From the NCBI GenBank assembly GCA_002118135.1, contig BDIU01000334.1, positions 124,001 to 188,000 of the forward strand: DNA of 64,000 bases. The letters are read 5' to 3'. A model generated the notes under the pieces. The model saw only the letters and a list, made by a program, of their open reading frames with translations, ran no database searches and had not been told where the DNA came from. Shown piece after piece: positions 1 to 12,900 of the stretch. The position numbers were made by a program, and so were the translations under genes. This DNA comes from Trebouxia sp. TZW2008. Taxonomy: Eukaryota > Chlorophyta > Trebouxiophyceae > Trebouxiales > Trebouxiaceae. Position 1 is the first letter of the stretch. Each line of letters starts with the position of its first letter.

Positions 1-690
1 TTTGAGTCCTTCATATCCTGTCGTGCAATCTTTCGGCACATCTCCCATTCAAAGTCTTCCACACAGTACGCGTCTCTCACGTCCATGATGCGCATTGCTG
101 CACAACAGAATCTGTCCTTGGCTGCAAATCACCTCACATGCATGCAGGGATTTCCGCACTCGTCTGCAGGCGCTGAATTGGCATGTCTGTTCTGGCCTTT
201 GCATGCATACCTAACATTCTGTCTCTTCGCATCAGGACAGATAACCACTCATCACCATCCTTCATTGGCTTCTCTTCCAGCAATTTCATCAAGGCAGCAT
301 AGTGCTCTGTGTTGTAAGAGCCTATGTCGCCTCTTCCTCCACCAGCAAGCTGAGACAAGACAACCCTGCAATGAAAGGGCTACTTGACATGCCTGCCAGA
401 GGTTTCTGCAGGGACAGGACGTGTATGAAGGCTTACTTGCAGGCTACAAAGGTAAACATGGTACGCAGTGCAATTGCAGCCTTCTTCTCCGGGCTGCGTC
501 CTTGAAAACTGCCAGACAACACTTGCTCAGTTCATCATTCACAAAGATGTGTGGCAAAAAGCTCAGCTGAGACAGTTGATCACCTATCAGATGGCACATA
601 CATCTTTGCACGTATGCATGGTCGGTATGAACGCCGTTGTGGCTGTAGCATCACAGGACGTGCTACTCTGGAAGCAGATAGGGCTTGCAT
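1..690 (-). CDS. RBCX: RbcX, Rubisco assembly chaperone, plastid-targeted (partial, C-terminus off the left edge)
   Basis: RbcX dimers clamp the C-terminal tail of the Rubisco large subunit and help assemble its octameric core in the chloroplast stroma. Exons on the minus strand are 690-584, 508-437, 365-211 and 97 to beyond position 1; all phases close. The joined protein begins with an Arg/Ser-rich, acid-poor leader typical of a transit peptide, then MYVPSD, SPEKKAA, FTFVACKVVLSQL, SYNTEHYAALMKLLEE and AYCVEDFEWEMCRKIA, in the same order as plant RbcX. About 143 residues are visible. A Gly-rich stretch (AGGGRGDIG) lengthens the first helix loop relative to the plant proteins I know. The start at 690 is the methionine just before the leader; the frame stays open farther upstream, so a longer N-terminus is possible. 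Family assignment is secure; the exact start is inferred. Confidence 0.9.
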
Positions 691-1669
691 GTTGGACAAC
701 GGCAGCTGAGGTGTCGTTTGTGTGCAGACACGTGCAGAAGCTGATGTGAGCGATGGCAAGATCCTTTCAAGAGACCAAATCGGACTGTACAACACCTGCG
801 ATGCGGCAACTTTATTTTTCGAAACAGAGCTAGCCGCGGAGTCCGCAAAACTATGGTGAATGCACTGCGCAATATGCCAACGACTTCTGATGCACCGACG
901 TCCGGACGAATGCTGCCTCACGAAATTCGCGGACTGGATTTGCCAAAAAATGTCATCCATTTGGTAATTTGAATTAGGCACTGTTGCAAAGTTGAAATGG
1001 GTGGAGGTCTGGACCAAAAGGCTATATATGTTAATTTGATGTCTTCAGGGCAGAAAGACTCTAGCTACATGATGTATTGGACACATACACACAACTATAC
1101 ATGGACGAAATTGTATGCACTGTTTTGCACATACATGCATTGCAGTTGGGCACAAAAGATGACTTTTTCAAGCAGACAAATCTGTGTCTGGTTTCGAGTG
1201 GCATGCTGAATACCAGCATTTGTCATGAGTGCTGGTATTTACTTGCCAAGCATTTGAACCCTGACAGCTAGCTCTCTGCAACCAGTGGTTAAGTCCAAGG
1301 CAAACTTTAAAGGCTTCTGGCTGTCACAAACTTTGTCCCAAAATCAGCTTTAGTGCACAGTGTTGGCACTTTTGCCAGACAATGGAGACACTGCTCTTCA
1401 CTGCTAGCATCTGGTCACATCTGATTTGGGTACAGGCAATACATTGTTGACTTTCTTTTGATTGCTATTGTTGTGATGAGGTTGAGTTCAGGGTTGGTTC
1501 AGATGTAGATGCTGGTGGGTGCAGCTTGCATAGCAGCAAAAGCAGAACTCCTGACCATGCTATCAAGCAGTGCAGCTTTGTCATCTGCAGGTGACTGGTA
1601 ACAATCCTGCCAAATCTGTCCTTTGTGCGCATGGTGCAGCTTCGTCTTCCTACTGCAAGAATCTGCCAT
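691..1669. other. Intergenic, no gene recognised
   Basis: This holds the upstream side of RbcX and the degraded tail of the pseudogene to its right. Reading frames are short, with low-complexity runs and no conserved motif on either strand. I see no RNA gene. Any RbcX promoter should lie just above 690, but I cannot point to an element. Confidence 0.5.
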
Positions 1670-1672
1670 GCT

Positions 1673-3564
1673 TTAGAACCCTACAAATGCCCTCACAGTC
1701 TTCATCAGCTGATGCAACTTGGCTTTTGGGCTCGTTTTCAGGTATTGAGGACCATAAAATGTCTTCCACAATAGCACAGCCTCCATTCCATTCCTTGAAG
1801 GGTATACCCACATTTTGTTGCCATCCATCCGCAAAATGTGCCGTTCACCGCTAAGATCAGTTTGCACCACCACTGGTCTTCAGGACGGAGTGTGCATGTT
1901 TGCAGCCAACAGCTGCACCATTGCCTGGAATATGGTGCCTGCAATGATTGATTGAGACAAGTACATGAGCACTTGCTAGCTTGTCACCCTTATGGTTGGG
2001 CCAACTTGAGGTGTCGCTGTTCACGGGACTCTGACATCATCAACAAACTTTGCTGAGGCATCAACAGCTGATGGCTCATTTCCACTGCAAAATCTGGAGA
2101 GTGGAAAAGCTCTCAACAGGACCCAGCCATGACTAGATGCAAAGGCATTTGCTTGACGTTTGCTTAACACAATCAAACAGTCATCAATGCAGTCAAGACT
2201 CTCACCTGAACTGACGGTCTTTTTTAAAAAAGCACCTTCAATCCATTGACAGGCAAGCCAGTTCCAAGTGTCTGACGCTGCACAGCTGCGTACCAGTGGT
2301 GCCCTTCAAGGTGAACGGCAAAGAGCTAGACTTGGCTGTCCCAAGCAATCGGGGATACTTATTGGCAGCATCAATCCGTTGGATATCACGAGGGGTGGAA
2401 ATGAGGTGTCAAATGCGTGGTCCATAATAGGCAGCTTGGCTTTTCTCCAGCGCCTCACCCAACCCAAAACGGTCAAATTGTTCTCCTGATTCCAGCGTGC
2501 GCATGGGCTTTATCTCTTCAATCCATGTGCCCACACTAAGCTTTGAAGCTGACCTGATTTGTTCCCACTTTGTTGAATTGACATCAGAATTTGTCCACTG
2601 AGTGACGCTCGCGCATGTCTTGATGCATGTCATTTAGTTGCACAGCCATCTGCTCAAGGGTTGCTGTCAGCTGCAGTCACACTTTCTCACGTACAGTGGG
2701 CACCACCAACTTGTTTGCACAACCACTTGCGCTGCTTATCAACTATTGCTGCCTATTGCACGCACAAAGCTGGCAATTAGTCTGTGCCACTACATGACAG
2801 GATTTTTATGTTGAAAAGATGCCAAGATCCAATGCAGCCAGGCAGGGGTCTAATTGCACCAACTACAGTGCCTACTTTAGTAATAACACACTAGCCAGTA
2901 TGTACAAGCTGAAGGCAGGGCTTACTTGGTGCTTGATTTTGTAGGAGAATGTTGTCCTTCTCCTGCAGACTGCTCAGTTGGTTATTGAGACTGAGCAGTT
3001 GATTACAAACAAACTTCACCTCCTCTTCACCTCCTCTGTTCCCTGTCTGTTTGGCCATTGCTAAAACCTGCTTGATTTTCACTGTTCCATCTTCGGCTTT
3101 GCGTATTCTATGCCGTACTTCCTCCATTTGACTGTCCTGCCAGGTTTTGACCTCCAACCCATTGGAGGGGTCTAGAAGCGAAATGATAATGACCTACCGG
3201 TGCCAAATTTGATTGTCTTGCTTGCTGTAGAGTCTGCATAGTTGCATAGGCCTCATGGACTTTTTGGCCTAGCTCCTGAATGGATGCATCCACACCTGAG
3301 TCCAACAATCAAATCTTTGTTGTTGCACACAGCACGGAAAATTATCACATGAAGCCGTCTGGGAAGCCACCATATTCTTGGCTTGTCCAGCGGCGTCAAA
3401 CGCACTGAGTCTGTGTGCGATCTGATGCACGATCGCTGTTCTTTGCAAGGCTGTGACTTGCGCTGCCCTGACTGAAACTTGACTTCTTCATCAGCAAATG
3501 GTTTTGAGTCATGCACTCGGTCAACCCCTTCGAAATTGCCAGTAGCGATGCGCTGTAAAGGCAT
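1673..3564 (-). pseudogene. Degenerate coiled-coil / Crinkler-like protein remnant
   Basis: On the minus strand a run of related segments reads as one broken protein. About 3564-3310 is an open stretch ending near a one-base frame shift at about 3305. Segment 3303-3186 (VDASIQELGQKVHEAYATMQ) and segment 3142-2900 (VKTWQDSQMEEVRHRIRK onward) are coiled-coil and can be joined through donor-like GTAGGT and acceptor-like sites. Segment 2600-2238 includes SSSLPFTLKGTT but is interrupted by TGA at 2409-2411. Segment 1962-1673 has AGTIFQAMVQLLAANM, then TGA at 1880-1882, then VVVQTDLSGERHILRM. The order 'FxxxGT..., Q-rich helix with LLAAN, VVVxTDL' resembles the nuclease-like C-terminal region of Crinkler-type proteins; I judge this by eye only. 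Stops and a frame shift indicate a dead copy. The element may have been mobile or part of an expanded family. No functional claim is made. Confidence 0.4.
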
Positions 3565-3655
3565 GCTGCCCCATGAGACAGTGCACAATGTAGAAATTAA
3601 CGACATCTGGCACCAAATGTGTTGACTGAGCCCTGTGCATCGAAGCTCTTTCAAG

Positions 3656-6600
3656 ATGGATCCGTTCGATGAACTCACCAGAACAGGCAACGATACTTCG
3701 AAAAACAAGCCGTACCATGGATCGTCACCCAGCGCAGAAGCTTTCAAAAACGCTGCAGCTGATTCTGGGTCTTCGCAGCGCGGCAAACTGACCTCTCCTC
3801 TGGGCAACCCCTTTGTTGACATCCCTTTCTCAAGCTCAAACCAAGCCCCAAGCAACAAGCCTGTGCAAAGCGGTGCATTTCAGGTCAGATGCTGCAGGGT
3901 TAAAGTTGCAGACTACAGAGCCAATCAACACAAGCACATGTGATTATGCAGGACCTGCTTCCTGGCCAGTTCGCAGGGGTTACTTGGAACACGTCGCCCA
4001 TGAACGTGGCTGATGCTAGACCGCCTATGGTCAGCACGAAAGCTGCATCATATCCTGACTTGGCGCCGCTGGCTGCTGGGCTGCAGGTGCGCGGCAGTCA
4101 GGTTTCTGTTGCCTCGCCCTGTGTTGCAATGATCTGATCTGTAAACTCAGCACTTGATCTCTTGAAAATGCTGTTTATGATTGATTTGCTGTACAATGAT
4201 CAGGGCTGGGACGCGTTTGGCTCACCTGTGACAGCGTCATCAGCCTCAACAAGTAGCGCCCCCGAAGTGGATGGGCTGACCAAGGCTCAAGTTGATGCTC
4301 TATTTCAAGAAGCAGATCGCAATCATGATGGCAGGTATGCCTCATGTCATGTGTGCAAAGCCTTGATGTCATGCACGGTGGCTGACGTAAGGCTACTGCC
4401 GTGCAAGGGCTGCTTAATCTGATGTTCATGTCAAGTGATACAAGTCATGACTGCAACGCAGGCTGATTGGCAATGAGGCCAAGGATTTCTTCAAGCGCGC
4501 ATCAATAACAGATGACACCTGCTTCATGGTAGGTGTACCAGCCTGTTGCACAATGCCTGTCTGCAGTGCTATAAGCTGTAGTCTACAATGATTTGTCAAC
4601 GCAGTGCTGCAAGTAATGCACAAGGCACTGATCACCACCTGGCAAGTTGACTGTCAGGATTTCAAGCAGAACAAGCACCTCAAGCAAATCGCCTTTTGTA
4701 CCATTTTTTGCGCAACAGAGACCAAAGCAAATCTAGTCACCGTGCCCTGCACAGATCTGGGCAAGCAGTCCTCTGGCATGCAGATATGGGAGAAGACCAA
4801 GACACTCAGTCCAGCGCCAGGGGAGGGTTTGACTCGAGATCAGTTCTCACTTGCTCTCAGGCTCATTGCAGCAGCACAGGTGAAGTCAAACAGGCACCCT
4901 CTGCTACTAGAAAAGAAAGAAAGAAAGAACACAAAAGTGTGTCGTGAGGCGTCATAATGGGAGCCTCTGCCAGTAGGGGCAGCCTGAGCTCTGTCACTAC
5001 TATCATAGCCCAGCACTATGATGCCGGTGGCATGTCTCTGACCAACTGCTGTCAAGGGCTTTGCATTGCTGTGTACAGTAGCCTTGCCCAGCAAAACCCC
5101 CAGCGTGCATCCTCTGAAGTCCACCTTTGTATACACTTGCTGGAAGCCTCGGTTGACATTCAGCACTGCTTGTGAAGCGCACTACACCCTGCATGACTAC
5201 TAGGCGTGCAGAGCAACAATGCGTACAGCCCTAACATGCAAGCTGTCAGGCTGAGAGCAAGTGACTATCACAGCCAAACCCTAAGGCCAGAAAGGACACA
5301 GTTCTAGCAGGAGGCACGCTCTGAAGAGAATGCTGCCTGCAGACCCCGCTTGCCAGGAGCTAACGTGCATGAAGATAACGTGGCAAATGCAATCCACCAC
5401 CAGCACTTCAGAATTTCTCATTGTCTGTAGGTGAAAAAAGCCACTCCTGAGCTGTTAGAGCAAGCAGCAAACCTGCAGCAGTGGCTACGGGCGTATGGCA
5501 GCCCTTTGCCTGCACCGCGTCTGCAGCCTTTGACCGCAACACAGCCTGGAAGACCAGCAGACAGCAGGCAACAGCAAGTTGAGCTGCCCATGTCAATGCC
5601 TCAACAGCAGCAGCAACTGCAGCAGCAGAAGCAGCAGCAGCAGCAAAGGCAACCACAAAGGTTTGAGGCAGCAAGTACAGGCTCCGCTGCTCAGACTCAG
5701 CCTTGGCAAGATGCAAGCAGTGACCCCTTTGCATCATTTCAGGGTCACAGCTTGGCATCAGCACAGCAGCAGCAAAGCCAGGCTCAGTCGTTGCAGTTTC
5801 CACAGCTACAGGCAAACCCATTTGATGAAGCATCCCGGTACCAGTTTTTCAGGCCTCAGACTGGACAGTCCAATAGCTTTCCTGCGCAGTCACCTCAGCA
5901 TCCTGATGGCTTCCTGCAAGATGCCACATCACAGCAGAGTCAAGATTCACATCAGTCGCCGCTGGATGACCTGCTGCAGCCGCAGCGTGCACAGCACAGT
6001 CCGCACCAAACACAAAGCGCTCCCAGACCATTACCTCAGCCCAAGTCTTTCCCCCAGCGCTACTCTGACACGCCAAACTCTCAGTTTGCTGCATCGTCTC
6101 AGCCAGCTACGCATGCTGCGTCAGACTTGAGCTTTGATGCTTTTGGAAACAATGCTTCAGGGACGTCAGGCCTCTCAGTGGCAGCAAACCCATTCGCCCA
6201 GCAAAGCTTTGGAGACCTGTCACTAGCGCAGCCAAATGCTCCAGTGCTGAGGGTGCAAAAGGCAGACATGAGCCCTTCAGGCTCCCCTTCAAGCAGCCCC
6301 ACAAAGGGAGACTCCAAAGGACAGCTGGAGGCACCCTTGGCCTTTGATGCCAGGCTGCCGCCCTTGCACCCCAAATTGTCAGCCAGGCTCAGCCTGCTGG
6401 CTGCTGCCCATGGATCCCTTTTTGCTGGGCCCAGCAGTAGGGGAGGCTTGCTCCAATGGGCAAGGCCAGAAGGCAATTTGAGGCAGCCACAGCCAAGGAA
6501 CGCTGCTGGGTAGGTCTACTCAGCTGCATCCTGTTTGACCAAGATTGCCGTATACAAAGGTTGCATGGCGCAAGAGTCTGCCAACAACATCACTGTACTG

Positions 6601-6878
6601 TATTGACAGACCATGCTGTGCGGCCCATACTTTGTCCGTTCAGGCGCACGCATACCAGTCATGATTGTGTTTACAAGTCCATAGGCTCACAAGCTCACAG
6701 CTGTGAGATCACACCATATGCAAGATCCAAAACTCAGCCTTTCATCAGCGGGACATTTGCCTTGTCTTTGAGGCAAACACTGATCAGCTGCCTTTGGTTG
6801 CCAGACACATTCACCTGTGCTTTCAAGCCAGGAAGTCCGATGAGTCACATTTGGCTCCCTACCCCGGACTGTAAATTC

Positions 6879-6929
<51 letters not shown>

Positions 6930-9900
6930 ATTCACATGCCACAAACAGGTGGTAACATCCTAGGGCATGAGTCATCGTCAATATTAGTTTTCACATTCCA
7001 TTTACAATTGACCAATGAAGCATGCGATGCCAAGCCCTTTTGCATGCACGAGGCGTATAGTCATGCTGTAAATTTCAGCAACACTTCAGCTCAAGCAGCA
7101 CTGAATACAGTTCTTGCCCCTCAAGCAAGAGGTTCAAGTGCTTGTCATCTATGCGTTTCATGATGCCTGACAGAGCGCTTACTTCTCCCACACCACCTGT
7201 CATGCATGCCGACGTCCTGTTGATGACCTGCAGGGATGAGCGGGGCAGCACAGCTGTCTTGGCTCATGCAGAGGACGGTAAATGGACGCCTGGGCGGGAG
7301 GACAATGATGCAGCAGCCAGCCTTGAAGTGCCAATCCATGACTGCAAGATAGCCACATGCATGCATGTTGATGAGATTGGAGGTGAGCATGACTTGGTGT
7401 TACACTCCCTACAAATCAGCATTGACACTGCCACTGTGGAACAGCCATACATCTGTTCTTTGTTCACACAAGCATGAGTCAGAGGTGCTGACCCCAATGG
7501 CTTTTGTCACAGCACTATATTAATAGTCCCTCTCAAAGTGTGGGACAGGGACTCAGGCGCCTGCTGCATCTTCCCGCAGAATGATTGCAAGTCGTTGTTT
7601 CTCCATGCAAGTTGTCAATGTACAGCCCCCACTAGATCCTGCATGAAAACCCTAGTGTGAGTTGTGTCTGTCAACAGGCATCTTGTGGACGGGGCACAAT
7701 GATGGCAAAGTGTGCGCCTTTGCTCTGGATGCCAAGCCTGGTGTGGCACTGTCTGGGCGCCTGCTGAATAGCTGGCAAGCCCACAGAATTGGCGCTGTCA
7801 CCGTCATCACCACCACCCCCTGGGGTGAGCTGTGGACTGGCTCATCCCGAGGGATCATCCGTGTTTGGCGTGATGCCCACAAGCCTGGGGGAGGTGCGCT
7901 GTTCAACTGCCTTCACACTACCCTTGAAAAGCTGCATCTGAGCACCAGTGAAATAACATTATGCTAAGTCATAAGCTTGCAAATCATGCTAGTTGTCAAT
8001 TTGCACATGCACTTTGTCATCTTGAAGCGTCAAGGTATTGCATGCAGATGTCCAGGCAGCTGAGACTAATTGCTACAATGCGTGCCACACTGATAGCTGC
8101 CTGTCTGCACACAGCTAGAAAGAAGCTGCTAGCAGTCATGCTGAGCCATGACATTGTACATGTGAGGCATATGTTGGCGCTGCATCTTTGCAGAGAGTCA
8201 GAGGGCAGTTCGGGAGCTGAGGAGGCCTGGAGGGGGCAAGCCCCATGGAGAAGTGCGCTCCATGACCATCCCTGCTGGTGGCCAGGTCAGCTCACTCACC
8301 TCATATACATGTTGTGCTTGTTTAGACGCTGTCAGCAGCTTGTTTTGTTCTTTTGATTCTTCAACTTTGATGGGATGCATCATGCTTTGTGTTGTTGAAC
8401 CTGTAGAGAGTGATCAAATTTGACACAAGCCCCAGACTCACTGCAGCTTCCAGGACAGTTGCTGGATGAGGGTAATTTAGAATTTTGTTGCCAGCAGGGC
8501 CTGTTTTGCTCGACATGATCTGCACAACACAAAAGCATTGGTGCATGGATGCATTCTGTGCATTGTACAGCTGTGTTCTGCTCCAGCAAGCCAGTAATGA
8601 GATGCGCTACACGTCTGGATTGCCTCATGAGCAGTATGTTGCTCACAGCATTGGCTTCAGAAAATCTCAGTGAACCTGAGACATGTTGTTAGTTTGCATG
8701 CAAATGTGTGAGCAATCATGCATGTGGTGAGATATGTCTCACGGTGGTGTGGACTAGTGGTCGTAGGAGCACTTCCATCTGGTGCGCCTGCAGCGAGCCC
8801 TTCCTAGGTACCATTGACAGTGAACAGATAGACTTATGATGGAGTGGACACATGATTGAATGAATATTTGCTGGCCCGTTGCTGGCTCAGGTTGTGTGGA
8901 CGGGCGGCGACAAGAGCACGTCAATTTGGTGTGCCCACAGCGGGGCCTTCCTGGGTAGCATTGACAGAGGCAGGGAGGTGGGCCTGCCTGAGGCCTCCTC
9001 CTTCAGCAGAGATGCCCAGCCCCGCGCACTGGCTGGCGGAGAAGAATGGAACACCAAGGTCAACACAAACAAGGTAAGACAATTGCGATGTCAGATCTGT
9101 GTGTTTGCAATCTGAGTTGGACAGGTCCATAGAGGCATGGAGTACTAAGATCAACACCAACAAGGTGGGGTCCACACCACTTGGGGTCTCTGCACTTGCA
9201 TGCATGGTGTCTGTGCTCATGCTTGCTCTGTTCTGAGGCCTCCTCCTTCAGCAGAGACGTCTAGCCCAGGGCAATGGCAGGCGTAGAGGAAAGGAACACC
9301 AAGGTCCATACCAACAAGGTGAGGCTATGCTGTAAGGTCGAGGTCTATCTTTGCGCTCCTGGCATTTGTGCATGTGGCGGCTGTTCTGCTGTTGATTTTG
9401 TCTTGAGGTCTCCTCCTTTAGCAGAGACGTCCAGCCACAGGCACTGGCAGGCGTAGAGGAGTGAGACACCGAGCTCAACACAAACAAAGTGGGGCAGCAT
9501 GTACAAGGTGCATGTGGAGTGCATGCAATGTTCAGGTCGTGCAGTTGCATCTGTTGTGCTTGATTGGATGCAGAAGTCCTGACTGTAAAGTCAAGCAAAA
9601 TTTGATGTCTTTCTGCAGGGGCCAGAGCTGGACAGCTATGGCAAGCTGGCAGGCAGGCTCAGAGGCCATGAGACAGTCATGTACCAAGAATTCAATTCTC
9701 CTGAAAGCATGAGTTCTTCTTCTCTTCTTCACATGTATGTCCAAACATAAATTGTCATTGTTCTGCAGGAACTGGAACTTGACAGCTATGGCAGGCTGGC
9801 CCAGGGGCAACAGGACATAATTGGATGCTCAGCCTGTAGTTTGAATCACAAGATGTCTCCTGCAATTCCTGGTCCCTACATTTCTTCTTCTTGACTCCAA

Positions 9901-12900
9901 GACATAGCTTCGTTTTCTTTCAGGGGCTGGAGCTAGACAGCTATGGCAAGCTGGCAGGCCGGCCTAGAGGCAATGAGGCAGCCTTATACCGAGAAGAGCA
10001 AGAGTCCTGGGGTGCCTCCAGTGAGAAGGCCAGTCATGCTTTCCTGGAGAACCTGGCTGTCACAGGCGCCAAAGCAGCTGGCAATGCAGGCATGTGCCAT
10101 CAGCCTTACTCTGATGCTTTGTGCACCTGACTTGACTTGTATGTGTGTAGCTCTGCACAGTGTGTGACACGCTTGCCAGCTTGCTGGTGTGCATTCATGC
10201 CTAGCGAAAGGTCCCTGGCGTAAGGGTGCAGAGGTTGCATTGCTGATCAGATCCCAAAATGCTGGCTGCTGGGGTTTCTGGCCAAATAGTATGTCTATAT
10301 GACAGCAGCCTGACTCAGGCACGGCGTGGCAAAGCACATGGGTGATTCACAACTTGATTGGTCAATATTGTTATGACTTTGTTGTCGATACACTGCAATC
10401 GTATCACGCCTTGATCAATTGTGATGCAACATAGCACTTGCACATGGACTGCAGGCAAAGCAGCGAAGTATATTGGCAAGCTGGGTTTCAAGCTGGCGCG
10501 TAACTTCAAAGATGAGCCCAAGTCTTTGTCAACATCCAGCAAAGCCATGCTGGAGGAAGATGTACCTACTGTGAATGAGGGCAAAAAGCAGCATCACCTG
10601 AGGGCACTTGTCTCTGGCAACGACGGCTCTGTTTGGGTTGCCTTCAAAGCTGGCCGCCTTGAGCGTTTCAGATTCAATGGCAAGCTGTTGTGGACCAAGG
10701 TATGTTGGTCTTGATGCTTTTGCGAAGTGTTGAGCTGCTCTCTTGCCCGGAGCAACCAGCGCCATGCAGGCCAAGTACAGATAACCATGCTGTGTCATTT
10801 GTCTCCACTTATGTTTCACTTTTCTGATGTTCTTCACAGCCTAGCTGTAGATATTTCAATCGCTGCACATACGCTGCACATGCAAAGCTGTCTCCTGCAG
10901 GCAGCGGCTGCTTCTGACATACAAGAGGCTCTCATTCTGACATTTAGCAACATATGGTCATCATCATTTCCAGCCATTTTTCTCTATCACAGAAAAGGTT
11001 CGTTCTGTTCATGTCTCCTGCTCATCGTGCAGGAAACCGGTGTGGGCATAGCGTCCATGGCTGCAGCAGGGTCCAACATATGGGTTGGCCTGGCAGATGG
11101 CAGAGTCAGAGTTTACAAGGACAGTGGACAGCAAGACTTCCAGGCTCATGACGCTGGCATCATTGCTATTGCTCCATGTGGCACTAGATGCTTCACGCTT
11201 GCTGCTGATGGCAGCATCAAAGGCTGGGACGCCCTCACACCTTCACATGTTGATGCTACAGCCAGGTCTCTTCTTCTTCATGTCTCTGTTGGTCTTCTTC
11301 TTCATTGGCATTATTGCCACAATTCCTTGTGCCGCTAGATGCTTCACTCCTGCTGATGCTGGCAGCATCAAAGGCTGGGACGCCCTCACACCTTCCCAGG
11401 GTTGATGCGACGGCCAGGTCACAAACCTCTTTTTCCATGTTGATGCTGCTGTTGAGTCAGGAAACGCTGACTCAGTTTTCTGTCAGTCTTGCCTTTCTGC
11501 ATCATGACCATTCCTGTTTTTGGCACCCAATGCTCCACGCTTGCATCATGGCAGCATGAAAGGCTGAGACGCCCTCACACCCTCCCATGTTGATGCTACA
11601 GCCAGTTTAGACACCCCTTGCCTTGCATATTGATGTCCCTTTTCCTCTGGCACAGCTGCACTGAAAAGCCGCAACATGAGTTGCTCTGCCTTCGTCTGTT
11701 CAGATTCCTCAGTCAAGTCTGAGGTGCTTCCCATTGCCATACAGAGCAGCACTTAATCCATCACCATAATGTTGACCATAATGTTGATCATCGTCATCAG
11801 CAAATCTCAACTTGCTTCCTACTGCTGTGCAGGGCGGCTTTTGATGCTAAGGCAGGTGTGTTGGTGAGCTGCAAGAACCTGGAGATGCGTACTTCACCTG
11901 AAATGTGAATGAGCAGAGGCCTGAGGGCAGCGGCCCCTCCTCTCTCCCTCCTCAGCCTAGCTGGCATGCTGGTCTCAGCGCACAGGCCTACATCTTAACG
12001 ACCTAAGCTGAAGTTGCTTCCTGATGTGTGCAGGGCGGCCTTTGATGCTGAGTCAGGTGTGCTGGTGAGCCGCAAGCACCTTGAGATGCTGCGCCTGCAC
12101 TATCATCACATTAGTATCTTCCTCAACAAATCTCAAACTGCTCCCTACTTCTGTGCAGGGCAGCCTTTGATGCTAAGGCAGGTGTGTTGGTGAGCCGCAA
12201 GAATCTGGAGATGCTGTGCCTCACCTGGAATGTGAACGAGCAGAGGCCTGAGGGCAGCGCCTTGTTCAACTGGATTGCTGACCTCAGCGCACAGGCCTCC
12301 ATTGCAGTCATAGCCCTGCAGGAGATTGAAATGGGCGGCAGCAGTGTGGCTGTTGCTGCTGCCAAGGACATCCTCAACAAGTCTGCCCAGGTATGATACT
12401 GGCAAGCTCAGGATTGATGGTGCAGTCAACATATGCGCCAAACAGATTTGTCCTGGGCATGTTCACAGAGAAAGATGGGCAGTAGCAGTGTGGCTGTTGC
12501 TGCCGTCAAAGTTGTCCTCAGCAAATCTGCACAGGTGATGACGCTGCAGATAAAATGGCTGTTTGTCTGGTCCGCACCTACCTCAAGCAGATACATCATT
12601 GCGCTACACAATTTTGAGATGGACAGCAGCGGTGTCTGCCCAGGTACTAGTGCTCTAATTCAAAGGACTACGGATGCACTCAGCCTGCGCCTCAGTTCAG
12701 TGCTCCATGGCCCTGCAAGAGGTTGAGCAGCAGTGTGGCCATTGCTGCGGTCAAGAACGTCACCAATTAGACAGCCTGCATATTGATGGGTGCTGATGCA
12801 GTTTGCATATGCTTGCAATACATCTCTCACGGTCCTGAAACATAAATCAACTTGATCTGGGCAGCAGCATTGCTCCTGGATGACCATTGATAACGGAAAC

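Noticed and set aside
4529..4783. Possible extra exon inside the EH domain
   Set aside because: The residues on either side (FKRASITDDTCFM / IWEKTK) align to an EH domain with no gap.
5408..6476. Long minus-strand frames opposite the Gln-rich phosphatase exon
   Set aside because: They are shadows of CAG/CTG-biased codons of the plus-strand exon.
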